Shown in pieces: positions 35,301 to 44,148 of a stretch of 64,000 nucleotides of DNA. The translations under genes were made by a program, and so were the position numbers. The stretch lies in NCBI RefSeq assembly GCF_900109545.1, contig NZ_FOAP01000006.1, forward strand, positions 1 to 64,000, read 5' to 3'. The stretch comes from Stigmatella aurantiaca. GTDB taxonomy: Bacteria > Myxococcota > Myxococcia > Myxococcales > Myxococcaceae. Under the pieces are notes generated by a model. The model did not search any database, was not told where the DNA came from, and was given only the letters and a program-made list of their open reading frames with translations. Within the stretch, counting starts at the first letter, position 1, and each line of letters begins with the position of its first letter.

Positions 35301-38300
35301 CGTCGAGTTCCAGCAACTGCTGCTCCTGACGGAGCACGTCGAGGTCTGCTCGGTGGCGACGCTCCACCGGGGGAAGATGCGCTTCGAGGTGATGACCCGC
35401 GGAACGGCGGGGGCCTGGGTGTGCCATGCCCGCGCCGAGCTGGCGCAAGATGCCCCCATCCTCCTCCCGGTGGCCGAGGCGCTGGCGGAGGGGCGGGACG
35501 CCAACGGGCACGATGCGGGGGGGCTGTACCGCAGGCTGCGCAAGCTCGGCCTCCACTACGGGCCCGCCTTCAGCGGCCTCGTCCGCTTCTTCGCCGGGGG
35601 AGCGCCCTCCCTGGGCCGGTTGGGCGAGGTGTCCCTGCCCGAGGCGGCCCGGCTCCGGCAGGGCCGGTTCTGGCTGCATCCGGCCTTGCTGGATGCCTGC
35701 CTGCAGGCGCTGGCCACGTCCGTGCTGGAAGAGGCCGGTGGCACGGCGGAGGAGAACACCCCGTGGCTGCCCACCTCCGTGGCGCGGATCCAGCTCGCGG
35801 GGGACCTCTCGGGAATCCGCTGGTGCCGGGCCTGGGTGGACACCGCCCCGGAGGGCGGCCTGACCGGGCGGATTCATCTGCTCGGCCAGACGGGCACCCT
35901 GCTGGGCGTGCTGGAGGGAATCCAGCTCATCCGCATGAAGCCCCCGCAGGCCATCGAGACGCTGCGGGAGCGTCTGTTCCAGACCGCCTGGGAGGAGGTT
36001 CCCCTGACGCGGCCCGAACTCCTCTCGCTGCCGGGCCGCTGGCTCCTGCTCGCCGAGGACGGGGCACGCCCCTTCGCCCAGGGACTGCTCGACGCGCTGG
36101 AGGGCCAGGGCGCGCGAGGAGACCTCCTGGTGGGAACCGGCCCCGGGCTGGCCCAGCGCGCCGCCCAGCACCTCTCCGCAGTGGGCGCTTCCTACCAGGG
36201 CCTCGCCTTCTGCACCGCCCCTGCGGACACCGAGCCCTCGCCCCAGCCCGGCACCCCGGAGGCCCGGGAGCGGCTCTGCCAGGTGGTGGAGCTGGTGCGT
36301 GCACACGCCGAGGGGACGCCCCTGCCCCGCCTGTGGCTCGTCACCCAGGGCGCACGGCCTGTCCTCCCGGAGGATCCCGTGCGGCCGGATCACGCCGCCC
36401 TCCAGGGGCTGGCCCGGATCCTGAACTACGAGCACCCCGAGCTGGGCACCACGCTGGTGGATGCCGATCCCAGCGCCCCGCCTTCACAGCTCGCCGGGGA
36501 ACTGCTGGCGGGCCGCGGCGAGGACGAGGTGGCGTGGCGCGGCGGGGTGCGCCGCGTGGCGCGGCTGGTGAGCAGCCCACTGCGGCCCGAGGAACGCCTG
36601 AAGCCCCGGCCCGTGATGGCGCGCTACGGCCGCGACGGCTTCTTCCTGCACGCCGACGGCTCGGGCACGTTCGAGGGGCTGGGCTTCGTGGCCCGGGAGC
36701 GGCGTGCGCCCAAGCGGGACGAAATCGAGGTGCAGGTCCGGGTAGCGTCGCTGAACTTCCGGGACGTCATGATCGCGCTGGGCATGTTGCCCTCCGATGA
36801 TGGCCTGGACCTGAACCTGGGGGCGGACTGCGCGGGGATAGTCACCGCGGTGGGCAGCGGCGTGCGGCACCTGCGCCCTGGCGACCGGGTGATGGCCATG
36901 GCGGGCGGAACGCAGGGCACCTTCTCCTCGTTCTACCTCGTGCCCGCCCACTGCGCGGTCCGGCTTCCCGACGAGCTGACGCTGGAGGACGCGGCCACGC
37001 TTCCGGCCACCTATGCGACCGCCTGGTACGGCCTGCGCCGGCTCGCCCGGCTGGCGCCCGGCGAGAGCGTGCTGATCCACTCCGCGGCCGGCGGGGTGGG
37101 GCTCGCGGCGCTCGCCATCGCCCGGGCCCGAGGAGCGCACATTTTCGCGACCGCAGGGGACGAGACCAAGCGCGCCTACCTGCGGGAGCTGGGAATCCCT
37201 CACGTGATGGACTCCCGGAGCCTGGACTTCGCCGCGCAGGTGCGCGAGCTCACGGACGGCCGGGGCGTGGACGTCGTCCTCAACTCACTCGCGGGTGATG
37301 CCCTGCGGGCGAGCCTCGAGACACTCGCCCCCAACGGGCGCTTCATCGAGATTGGCAGGAGGGACCTCTACGGCAACAGCAGGATCGGGCTGCGCGTCCT
37401 GCGGCACGGCATCACCTTCAGCAGCGTCGACATGAAGCACCTGGAGCCGGAGGCCATGCGGGAGGTCCTCACGGACGTGCTGGACGAGGTCTCCTCGGGC
37501 CGGCTCCCGCCCCTGCCCTACCGGCTGTTTCCCTTCGCCCAGGCCGCGGAAGCCTTCCGGCTCATGGCGGGCGGCAAGCACATCGGCCGGCTGATGCTCA
37601 CCCTGCCCGCGAGTGGGGAGCAGCCCGTGCAGCCGGCTCCCGGCACCTCCCAGGCGGTCCGGCCCGGGGATGCGTACGTGATTACGGGAGGGCTGCGAGG
37701 CCTGGGCCTGGAAACGGCCCGGTGGCTCGCCTCGCACGGGGCGGGGCGCGTGGTGCTCAACGGCCGGTCGGCGCCGTCCGAGGACGCGCTCGCCGTCATC
37801 GCGCAGCTGCGCGCCACGGGCACGGAGGTCGACGTGGTGCGGGGAGACATCGCCCTGCCCAGCACCGCCCACCAGCTCGTGGCCGCGGCCACCGCCGGCG
37901 GCAAGGCCCTGCGGGGGGTGATTCACGCGGCCGTCGTCCTGGATGACGCGCCCGTGGCCCACCTCACGCCGGAGCGGATCGGCCGGGTCTGGCAGCCCAA
38001 GGCCGCCGGCGCCTGGAACCTGCATCAGGCCACGCTCGGCCATGACCTGGACTGGTGGGTGGCCTTCTCCTCCCAGACGTCGCTGGTGGGCAACGCCGGG
38101 CAGGCCAACTACGCGGCCGCCAACGCCTGGCTGGATGCGTTCGCCACCTGGCGCCGCCGGCAGGGGCTCCCGGCCTTGGCCATCAACTGGGGCGCCTGGG
38201 GAGAAGCCGGGCGCGCCCAGGACTTCAAGGCCCGCGGCTTCACCACGATTGGCACCCGGGAAGGCATGGCCGCCCTGGAGGCCCTGCTGCTGCACGGCCG

Positions 38301-38745
38301 GACCTCCACGGGCATGTTCGCCTTCGAGCCCCACCTGTGGTTCCGGACCTTCCCGCAGGCGGCCTCCTCCTCCTTCTTCGCCCGGATTCTCGACCAGGCG
38401 CAGCAGGGCTCCCCCGCGGCGCAGGCATCCGAGACGGCCCCCCTGGAGACCATCCGGGCCACGCCCCCCGGCATGCGGCGCCAGAACCTCCTCCAGGCCC
38501 ACCTGGTGACCCAGCTGGGCGTCGTCACGGGCCTGCAAGCCGCGGCGATTTCTCCCGATACGGCCTTCACCCATCAGGGCCTGGATTCGCTCATGGCCGT
38601 GCAGCTGCGCAACCTCGTCCGCGCATCGCTGGGCGTGGAGCTGCCCGTCAACGCCGTCTGGACCTACCCGACGCCGGCGAAGCTCGCCTCGTACCTCGAC
38701 GGGGTGCTCGGCAAGGACACCTCGAAGGCGGGAGGCCGCTCATGA
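32356..38745 (+). CDS. Type I polyketide synthase, single fully reducing module (KS-AT-DH-ER-KR-ACP)
   Basis: A 2,129-residue PKS. KS (about 26-450) has the active-site Cys195 in VEAACASSL (not the usual DTACSSSL), His330 in HGTGT and His367 in NVGHTE. AT (about 552-860) has Ser641 in GHSVGE; the substrate motif reads VAAHS, close to the YASH/VASH class (methylmalonyl-like) but ambiguous. DH (about 910-1190) has His946 in HRVRELPVLP, where the usual Gly is Glu, and Asp1113 in DACLQ. ER (about 1430-1750) has HSAAGGVG at 1575. KR (about 1772-1960) has TGGLRGLG, Tyr1919 and an LDD motif (B-type). ACP has Ser2078 in GLDSL. There is no integrated TE; a type II thioesterase is coupled downstream. 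With one module it probably acts iteratively or elongates a supplied starter. The product is unknown. Confidence 0.93.
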   Translation: MSSGTEHSAVPATSVSQEPSAGRRQEPIAVVGASCRLPGGLDSAQALWRCLLEGRDVVQGGDPGTRWAPHPPPLPSDTEDAQLIRTGGYLRDIAGFDPAFFGIAPREAASIDPQHRLLLEVAWEALENAGIPPRQLEGSQTGVFTGLSQTSYRDLVDPQENEVYHATGMVLSGASGRISYVLGTHGPSVTVEAACASSLVSIHLACQSLLAGESVLALAGGVNINLDWRTTIGFTRARMLSPRGRCHAFDSRADGFVRSEGGGMVVLKRLSDAERDGDRILALVRGSAVNHVGHSQGLMMPSASAQKEVLSAALARAGVAPGQVGLVEAHGTGTPVGDPIEFEAVASVYGQGAGRCALGAVKTNVGHTESAAGVIGFIKAVMALQEGVVPPNLNFESWNPRIPAQGTRLFVPTRVEPWPVRGERRFASVSAFGVTGSNAHLVLEQAPRRAPSVPAFAPRRQEPERLFTLSAGSPAALRGAAERLGAWLPGDGGDVPLEDIAHTLAVRRSHALHRAVVVASSRDVLATGLHALAQGASSRSVLLGRAEAASRPVWVFSGYGSQWEGMGRTLLDQEPAFTQVIDALEPIAAREAGISLRQLITSALPLERMDVVQPLLYALQVGLAATWRSHGVHPAAVVGHSVGEVAAAAAAGMLTLEQGMGVACARSRLLQRMAGGSMAVVGLSEEQVSEELAREGHPGVSVAVVASPTSTVISGNASSVQALMERWSARGLFVSAVAVQVAAHSPQVEPVLGELALALAGIRPAPPQVPFYSTVLDTPRAKAVCDAAYWVANLRRPVRFAPAIEALLTDGHDLFVEISPHALLTASIEETATAMGRGAHVLPTLLRERPEHTTFLTHLAALHCSGGRVDWASVYPEGKRADLPTTVWERQAYWPAKPATSPLPHPSAHPLLGIRAQVPDADTDDGVRYVWNGDVGTAVHPWLGDHRVRELPVLPGAAYVEMALAAACEVFQGTPDRMRVTNVEFQQLLLLTEHVEVCSVATLHRGKMRFEVMTRGTAGAWVCHARAELAQDAPILLPVAEALAEGRDANGHDAGGLYRRLRKLGLHYGPAFSGLVRFFAGGAPSLGRLGEVSLPEAARLRQGRFWLHPALLDACLQALATSVLEEAGGTAEENTPWLPTSVARIQLAGDLSGIRWCRAWVDTAPEGGLTGRIHLLGQTGTLLGVLEGIQLIRMKPPQAIETLRERLFQTAWEEVPLTRPELLSLPGRWLLLAEDGARPFAQGLLDALEGQGARGDLLVGTGPGLAQRAAQHLSAVGASYQGLAFCTAPADTEPSPQPGTPEARERLCQVVELVRAHAEGTPLPRLWLVTQGARPVLPEDPVRPDHAALQGLARILNYEHPELGTTLVDADPSAPPSQLAGELLAGRGEDEVAWRGGVRRVARLVSSPLRPEERLKPRPVMARYGRDGFFLHADGSGTFEGLGFVARERRAPKRDEIEVQVRVASLNFRDVMIALGMLPSDDGLDLNLGADCAGIVTAVGSGVRHLRPGDRVMAMAGGTQGTFSSFYLVPAHCAVRLPDELTLEDAATLPATYATAWYGLRRLARLAPGESVLIHSAAGGVGLAALAIARARGAHIFATAGDETKRAYLRELGIPHVMDSRSLDFAAQVRELTDGRGVDVVLNSLAGDALRASLETLAPNGRFIEIGRRDLYGNSRIGLRVLRHGITFSSVDMKHLEPEAMREVLTDVLDEVSSGRLPPLPYRLFPFAQAAEAFRLMAGGKHIGRLMLTLPASGEQPVQPAPGTSQAVRPGDAYVITGGLRGLGLETARWLASHGAGRVVLNGRSAPSEDALAVIAQLRATGTEVDVVRGDIALPSTAHQLVAAATAGGKALRGVIHAAVVLDDAPVAHLTPERIGRVWQPKAAGAWNLHQATLGHDLDWWVAFSSQTSLVGNAGQANYAAANAWLDAFATWRRRQGLPALAINWGAWGEAGRAQDFKARGFTTIGTREGMAALEALLLHGRTSTGMFAFEPHLWFRTFPQAASSSFFARILDQAQQGSPAAQASETAPLETIRATPPGMRRQNLLQAHLVTQLGVVTGLQAAAISPDTAFTHQGLDSLMAVQLRNLVRASLGVELPVNAVWTYPTPAKLASYLDGVLGKDTSKAGGRS

Positions 38746-39545
38746 GCGCGCCTTCCCTGCCGCAGGGCGGCGCGGGCGCCTGGCTCGTCAACCTCCACCC
38801 CCGCCCGTACGCCGGCATGCGGCTGTATTGCTTCCCCTACTCCGGCGCGGGTGCCTCGGCCTACATGGGGTGGGCCCGGCGGATGGCCTCCTTCGTGGAC
38901 CTGCACGCCATCAACCTGCCCGGACGGGAACACCGCGCCAGCGAGCCGCCCCTCATTGACCAGGCGCTCCTGGTGGATCAGCTCGCCGAGGCCATCATCG
39001 CCCAGAACGATGCCCGTCCCTTTGCCTTCTTCGGGCACAGCATGGGCGCGCTGCTCGCGTTCGAAACGGCGCGGCGGTTGCGCAAGCTCCAGCGGCCCGG
39101 CCCCTGCTTGCTGGCCGTCTCGTCGGTGGCGGCGCCGCAACTGGAGTTCATGGCCCAGCAGACCTCGCAACTGCTGGCCAAGGATCCCGCGCGCCTGCTG
39201 CGCAACTTCTGCGCGGTTCAGCCCGAGGTGCTCGCGGATCCCGACGTGGCGTCCGCCGCCCTCCCGCCCCTGCTCGCCGACATCCTGCTGCTGCTCCGGC
39301 ACCGGTACGTGCCGGAGGCGCCGCTGGACGTGGCCCTGTCGATCTGCGGCTCCGACCGCGACCCGCTGGTGCCCCTGGATCGCCTGTCCGCCTGGAGCGC
39401 GCAGACGACGCGCGAGCCCACCCTGCACCTCTACCCCGGCGGGCACTTCTACTGGAACGAGTGCCTGCCGGAGCTCATCGCGGAGCTGAACGCGGACCTG
39501 GCGGAGGCGTACCAGGCCTTCCCCGCCTCCGCCGTGGGCACGTGA
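38742..39545 (+). CDS. Type II thioesterase coupled to the PKS
   Basis: A 267-residue alpha/beta-hydrolase of the GrsT/RifR type II thioesterase family. It has the N-terminal LYCFPYSGAGAS, nucleophile Ser in FFGHSMGALLAFE and the catalytic His in PGGHFYW. The acid is likely the Asp in CGSDRDPLVP. The ATG overlaps the PKS stop (ATGA), so it is translated with the PKS. Such enzymes clear stalled acyl chains from ACPs and occasionally release the product. Here, with no integrated TE, it may do both. The gene ends 1 bp from the convergent GH16 gene. Confidence 0.93.
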   Translation: MSAPSLPQGGAGAWLVNLHPRPYAGMRLYCFPYSGAGASAYMGWARRMASFVDLHAINLPGREHRASEPPLIDQALLVDQLAEAIIAQNDARPFAFFGHSMGALLAFETARRLRKLQRPGPCLLAVSSVAAPQLEFMAQQTSQLLAKDPARLLRNFCAVQPEVLADPDVASAALPPLLADILLLLRHRYVPEAPLDVALSICGSDRDPLVPLDRLSAWSAQTTREPTLHLYPGGHFYWNECLPELIAELNADLAEAYQAFPASAVGT

Positions 39546-39546
39546 C

Positions 39547-42018
39547 CTACTTCAGGTCGAGGTAGTCCACCGAGAAGATCCATCCCTCCGGATGGGTCTC
39601 CCCCGTGAGACAGAGCGTCCCGGTGCCCGTGGCGGAGAGGGCCGTGGTGAGGTCCGTCAGGTTCGGCGCGCTCCAACCACAGGTCGCCGTGCCCAGGGTC
39701 ACCGTGCCGATGACGCCGCCGTTGAACGTCAGCAGGGCCTTGCCTCCGGCATGGGGCGCGCCCACGTGGACCGTCGCGGACGTGCGGCCCGTCAGGTTCA
39801 CGTTGCTCCAGCAGATCGAATCTCCGCCCTCGAAGGCAACCACCTTGTCGCCGCTGTCACCGCCCGCCTCGGCCCAGCAGCCCTCCAGCGCGGCGGCCTC
39901 CGCCTCCAGGCGAACGGTGCCCCCCTCGCCCGTGCCGGCATCCGGAGTCCCGGCATCCGGAGCGCCCGCATCCGGCGTTCCCGCGTCCGGCGTTCCACCA
40001 TCCGTCCCGCCGCCAGGGCTGGGCGCCGCGCACTGTCCCCAGCCCGCGCAGACCGTTCCCGGCAAACAAGCGCCGCAGGTTCCGCCGCACCCATCGTCCC
40101 CACACAGCTTGCCCGTGCATTCCGGCTGGCACGCATGGGTGACGGTGCCCAGGTACATGTTGTCGATGAAGACCTCCTTGCCGGAGTAGTTGGCCAGGCC
40201 CCCGTTGCCCAGGTCGATCTCGAACTTGTACTTGCCGGTGCCGGTGGCGCCGAGGACAAAGTCCGGCGGGCTGCATGCCGTCCAGGCCATGCCCACGTTG
40301 CAGGTGAAGGTGGCTGCCACGCCCCAGGGCTCCTGCGCCTGGACGATCTTGATGAGCACGGGAAGCTCCGCGCTCGCCTTCAGGTCCACCTTCCACCGGT
40401 AGCTCTCTCCCGCCTGCAGGGTGAAGCCCTCCTGGCGCACCTGGACGCTGTAGCTCTGCCAGCCGCCGTTATCGACGCGCACCCACTGCACGGAGCCATG
40501 CTCCCCGCCCTCGTTGCGGATGTCGGTGAGCCCCTGGCCGCCCTCGAAGAAGAGATCGCTGCGGTGGTAGGTGAAGTCCTCGTTGAAGCCACAGTTGCGG
40601 ATGATGTTGTCCGAGGTGCCCTGCCCATCGCCGTTCTGGCATGAGGCCCGGGGCAGCCGCGCGTAGCCCGAATCCCGGTGGTACCACCGCACGTAGTCCA
40701 CCTCGAGCTTCGCCTTGTCGCCGTGAGCGGCCCAGTCGATGTTGAGGCAAGAGCCCGGCGTCTCCTGGCACTTGCCATTCACGCACGCGGCGTTGTTCGC
40801 GCACTGCGCGCTGGTCGCGCACGTCCGGCCATTCCACCCCAGACACCCCAGCTCGCCGCCCACCGCGTTGTTGAGGATGAGGTACATGGGCTGACGGAAC
40901 TCGGTCGCGTCGTCGCCGATGCTGAAGACGCCCACGGGGGCCCCGCCATGCTGGGGCAGATCATCGATGTAGATCCGGAACCTGTTCTCCTCCCAGAGGA
41001 ACCCCCAGGTGTGCCACTGGTGGTAGTCGAGGGTCTTCCCCTTCCAGGTGGCCCGGGGGCCGTCCACGGTGCCATCGCACTTGGCATCCCCGTTGTTGGG
41101 CCACTCGCTGCACGCGTTGGGCTGCCACCCGCCCGGGCTGGCCGCCAGCTCGCCCGGCTCCGGGTACTCGCGCCACAGGGTGTTGAACCCCATGGCCTCG
41201 TTCCCGGGGAACAGGACCGGGTTCTCCTTGATCTGGGAGTACTCCATGATGTCGATCTCGCCCGTCATGGGCCAGCCCGCGGAATCGTCGATGCCGCCGT
41301 TCTTGATGGCGCTGTTGGCCCCGAGCAGCCAGATGGCGGGCCACATGCCCTGGGGAGGCACCGTCCCGGCGGGCAGCTCGGCGAAGGGCATCCGCGCCCG
41401 GAACTCGATGTAGCCGTACCGGAACTCCACCTTCTCGTCGCTGCTGATGCGGCCGGAGGTGTACTTCGTGCCGTTCACCGGCGGGTTCGACACGCCGTTG
41501 GCGGGCGCGCACTCGTCGTGATCCCAGACCCCGTTCTGGTTCTGATCATTCAGGCAGTAGCCGTTGACGCAGGTGCCGTTCGTGCCGCAAGCGCTGGTGG
41601 CCGAGCACTGCTGCCAGACGACACAGTCCAGGGGCTCCTGCCGTGCGAGCAACGTGAGCTTGCCGTCCTCGACGCAGTAGTTCCAGGCCGTGGGGTTGTC
41701 CGTACACTCCCGGTTCGTATAGGCCTGCAGCTCGTAGTTGACCCCCAGGTTCTCCTTTCCCCAGAAGGCCGCGTTGAGCTTGGACCTCGGCTGCCCGCCG
41801 TTGAGCGCGCCCCCGAAGTCATCCCCCCAGGTCATCGAGTACGGCACCCCCGCGATGGTGACCTTCGAGGGGTCCGTGGATTCGAGCGCTTCGGCCTGGC
41901 AGACGGGGGGTTCCGGAGGGGGCTCGTCCTTCTTGCTGCACCCCACCATCCCCAGCCCGAGCATCCAGATGCCGCAGTGCCTCAGCGTATGCGCCCATGC
42001 CGTCCCACTTCGTCTCAT
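39547..42018 (-). CDS. GH16 beta-glucanase lipoprotein with carbohydrate-binding modules
   Basis: An 823-residue secreted glycosidase. The lipobox is GLGMVGC. The GH16 domain (about 60-400) has the catalytic E-x-D-x-x-E in GEIDIMEYS and the WPAIWLLG strand, and is interrupted by Cys-rich inserts (ACGTNGTCVNGYC and similar). A CBM4/9-like beta-sandwich follows (about 460-610). Next is a Cys-rich knot (CTGKLCGDDGCGGTCGAC). A (PDAGT)n linker precedes a C-terminal CBM6/35-like domain. The start at 42018 places the lipobox correctly. It is predicted to degrade laminarin- or lichenan-type beta-glucans (fungal or algal walls) from the cell surface, consistent with a predatory lifestyle. Confidence 0.92.
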   Translation of the reverse strand: MRRSGTAWAHTLRHCGIWMLGLGMVGCSKKDEPPPEPPVCQAEALESTDPSKVTIAGVPYSMTWGDDFGGALNGGQPRSKLNAAFWGKENLGVNYELQAYTNRECTDNPTAWNYCVEDGKLTLLARQEPLDCVVWQQCSATSACGTNGTCVNGYCLNDQNQNGVWDHDECAPANGVSNPPVNGTKYTSGRISSDEKVEFRYGYIEFRARMPFAELPAGTVPPQGMWPAIWLLGANSAIKNGGIDDSAGWPMTGEIDIMEYSQIKENPVLFPGNEAMGFNTLWREYPEPGELAASPGGWQPNACSEWPNNGDAKCDGTVDGPRATWKGKTLDYHQWHTWGFLWEENRFRIYIDDLPQHGGAPVGVFSIGDDATEFRQPMYLILNNAVGGELGCLGWNGRTCATSAQCANNAACVNGKCQETPGSCLNIDWAAHGDKAKLEVDYVRWYHRDSGYARLPRASCQNGDGQGTSDNIIRNCGFNEDFTYHRSDLFFEGGQGLTDIRNEGGEHGSVQWVRVDNGGWQSYSVQVRQEGFTLQAGESYRWKVDLKASAELPVLIKIVQAQEPWGVAATFTCNVGMAWTACSPPDFVLGATGTGKYKFEIDLGNGGLANYSGKEVFIDNMYLGTVTHACQPECTGKLCGDDGCGGTCGACLPGTVCAGWGQCAAPSPGGGTDGGTPDAGTPDAGAPDAGTPDAGTGEGGTVRLEAEAAALEGCWAEAGGDSGDKVVAFEGGDSICWSNVNLTGRTSATVHVGAPHAGGKALLTFNGGVIGTVTLGTATCGWSAPNLTDLTTALSATGTGTLCLTGETHPEGWIFSVDYLDLK

Positions 42019-42097
42019 GTCACGACGCCTTTCGTCTTCCGGATGAATACAGACAAAAACCTGTATCACCCTTTCTGACGAAAGGCGCCGGGTGCGG

Positions 42098-43468
42098 CTA
42101 ACGGACCTCCACGCCCCGCCGCCACACGGTGTGGATGCGCTGGGTGTGGCGGATGTCCTCGGTGGGGTCCGCATCGAGCACCACCAGATCCGCCAGCATG
42201 TCCGGCGCAATCCGCCCCCGGTCCTTCAAGCCCAGCAGCTCCGCCGAGTTCCGCGTGGCCACGCGCAGGGCCTCGGCGGGCGTGAGCCCCGCCTGGACCA
42301 TCAGCTCCAGCTCGCGGTGCTCGGCGAAGCCGGGAATGCGCTGGGGCAGCGCGCCCGAGTCGGTTCCAAACCCCAGCTTCACCCCGGCCTCGTGCAGCAG
42401 GCGCAGGTTCTCCAGGTTGACCGCGACTGCCTGGCGCGCCTTCGCCGCCTCGGGCCCCGCGAGCGTCTCGCGCTGCCAGGTGGGGTCCTCGAAATGGCGC
42501 TGCAGCTCTGGCTCCACCGCGGCCCGGAAGAACGGCGCGTTCATCCAGGCGGGGTGCTCGGCGTAGATGTAGTTCGCCTCGTCCAGCTGCACCGTGGGGA
42601 TGTACCAGATGCCCCGCTCCTTCAGCGTCTGGATGAACGCGTCATCCACGCGCTGGTCCCTCACGCCGTGGGCGATGACATCGATGCCCGCCTCGGCCAG
42701 GGCCTTGGCGTCCTCCAGGTCATGAATGTGGGCGGCGGCCTTCACGCCGTTGCGGTGGGCCTCGTCGATCGCCGCGCGGTAGACCGCCGGGGCCAGCTTG
42801 GGCTGCTTGCCGCCGAGGCTGTCGACCCACAGTTTGATCATGTCCACGCCCCGCTCGGCCATGTCGCGGACCAGGGCGCGGGCCTCCTCGGCCGTCCGCG
42901 GCCGGGCCACCTGGTCGTCCGCGATCTTCATCTGCGGGGGTGGCGCCCCCTGGGGAGCCCCCAGCCCGGGCCCTGCCCCATAGAGGTCCGCGCCCGAGGT
43001 GTGGCCATTCAGCTCCCGGCGCAGCGTGTAGAACAGGGGCGGGTTCATCCCCAGCGAGTTGACCGCCACCACGCCATACGCCTGGTACCGGTCGAGCTGC
43101 TGGGCCACGAGCTCGCGGGTGTAGAACTCAGGCCCCATCTCCAGCCCCCGGGTGTGGCCCACATGGGCATGGGCCACGATGAGCCCCGGGAGGATCGTCT
43201 TGCCGGTGTAGTCCACCACGCGCGCCCCACTGGGCACCGGCACCGAGCCCCGGGGGCCCACCGCGCGGATGTACGCGCCTTCGAGCACCACCGTCGCGGG
43301 CCCGCTCAGGGCCTCCCCATCGAAGACGCGCGCCCCGTCCAGGACGACCCGGGAGGCAGGATCGGCCGCCCTCGGCCCATGGGCGCACCCGGCGGCCAGC
43401 AGACACGCCAGCAGGGCGGCCAAGGGGGGTGGAGGGCGAACTGACTCGATGCATCCGTTGACCGTCAT
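42098..43468 (-). CDS. Amidohydrolase-family lipoprotein (imidazolonepropionase/prolidase-like)
   Basis: A 456-residue metal-dependent hydrolase with a lipobox (LLAAGC) near residue 27, so it is membrane-anchored outside the cytoplasm. It shows the dihydroorotase-like N-terminal strand (VVLDGARVFDGEAL) and the HAHVG metal site. Further His residues lie in KAAAHIHD and VIAHGVRD. The last-strand Asp is in FGTDSGALP, and the C-terminal fold closure is ADLVVLDADP. Relatives hydrolyse cyclic amides or Xaa-Pro dipeptides. The gene is 63 nt downstream of a histidine-phosphatase gene and may share its Fur-type promoter. Confidence 0.88.
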   Translation of the reverse strand: MTVNGCIESVRPPPPLAALLACLLAAGCAHGPRAADPASRVVLDGARVFDGEALSGPATVVLEGAYIRAVGPRGSVPVPSGARVVDYTGKTILPGLIVAHAHVGHTRGLEMGPEFYTRELVAQQLDRYQAYGVVAVNSLGMNPPLFYTLRRELNGHTSGADLYGAGPGLGAPQGAPPPQMKIADDQVARPRTAEEARALVRDMAERGVDMIKLWVDSLGGKQPKLAPAVYRAAIDEAHRNGVKAAAHIHDLEDAKALAEAGIDVIAHGVRDQRVDDAFIQTLKERGIWYIPTVQLDEANYIYAEHPAWMNAPFFRAAVEPELQRHFEDPTWQRETLAGPEAAKARQAVAVNLENLRLLHEAGVKLGFGTDSGALPQRIPGFAEHRELELMVQAGLTPAEALRVATRNSAELLGLKDRGRIAPDMLADLVVLDADPTEDIRHTQRIHTVWRRGVEVR

Positions 43469-43531
43469 CGCTTGCGAGCCTCCCGTCAGGGTCCTGAGCG
43501 CTCGTACCTCAACTGGGCCTGCCGGGCACCC

Positions 43532-44119
43532 CTACTGGCGGTGGGCCGCGCCGTACTGAACGGTCTTCACCGTCGCGGCGCCCGCTTCCGGGAGCGACAC
43601 CCGGAAGAGGTAGTCGTAGTCCTCGTCCGCCAGGGCCGGCAGCGGGCGCGGGGCGCCGAGCGCCTCCAGAATCTCCAGCACCGTGTTGGAGTGGCCCACC
43701 ACCAGGACCGTCTTGCCCCGGAACTCCTTCAGGATGCGCTCGCGCAGGCCCGCGTAGTCCTTGGCCGCGTAGCTCAGGAGCTCCTTTCCGGAGGCCCGCG
43801 CCAGCGGCTCCGCGGTTGCCTGCGTGCGCAGCGTGGGGCTGACGAGGAAGACCTCCACCCCTTCGCCCTTCAGCCGCCGGGCCAGGTCCTCCGCCCGCAC
43901 CTGTCCCTGCTCGCTCAGCGGTGGGTCCTTGGCCTCCGCGGAAGTCTTCTCCGCGTGGCGCACCACCCACACCGTCGTCTCGCGGAGGGGCCGGGGCTCC
44001 CCCCGGGGCGTGGCACAGCCCAGCAGGAGCCACGGCAAGAGCCCCCCCAGGAGCGCACTCAGGAACAGCCCGGAACGGGTTTTCGGGGCGTCGAGATTGA
44101 AAATGAGAATCGTTTTCAT
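43532..44119 (-). CDS. Histidine phosphatase (phosphoglycerate-mutase-like) lipoprotein
   Basis: A 195-residue member of the histidine phosphatase superfamily. The catalytic RHAE motif is in WVVRHAEKT, the second His is in VVGHSNTV, and the SPTLRTQATAEPLA segment carries the conserved Arg. A long n-region, hydrophobic segment and LLLGC lipobox (Cys about residue 40) predict export and lipidation. The substrate is unknown; extracytoplasmic phosphate esters are likely. The ATG at 44119 sits inside a Fur-box-like sequence, which implies iron-dependent control. Confidence 0.85.
   Translation of the reverse strand: MKTILIFNLDAPKTRSGLFLSALLGGLLPWLLLGCATPRGEPRPLRETTVWVVRHAEKTSAEAKDPPLSEQGQVRAEDLARRLKGEGVEVFLVSPTLRTQATAEPLARASGKELLSYAAKDYAGLRERILKEFRGKTVLVVGHSNTVLEILEALGAPRPLPALADEDYDYLFRVSLPEAGAATVKTVQYGAAHRQ
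44099..44117. promoter_or_regulatory. Fur-box-like operator
   Basis: The 19 bases at 44099-44117 match 15 of 19 positions of the classical Fur box, and TGAAAA/TTTTCA form its perfect palindromic ends (44098-44118). It overlaps the first codons of the histidine-phosphatase gene and lies 31 nt upstream of the divergent small gene. Repression of both genes under iron-replete conditions is inferred. Confidence 0.6.
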
Positions 44120-44148
44120 ATAGGTTCGTGGACCGGAGGCTGGAGACG

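Noticed and set aside
38055-38741. In-frame 5' extension of the type II thioesterase
   Set aside because: It is the KR-ACP part of the PKS read in another frame; the coupled ATG at 38742 is right.
39900-40000. Short GC-rich direct repeats in the GH16 gene (PDAGT linker)
   Set aside because: Considered as CRISPR-like or regulatory repeats, but they only encode a low-complexity linker; spacing is 12-18 nt with no spacers. No CRISPR array was seen anywhere in the window.
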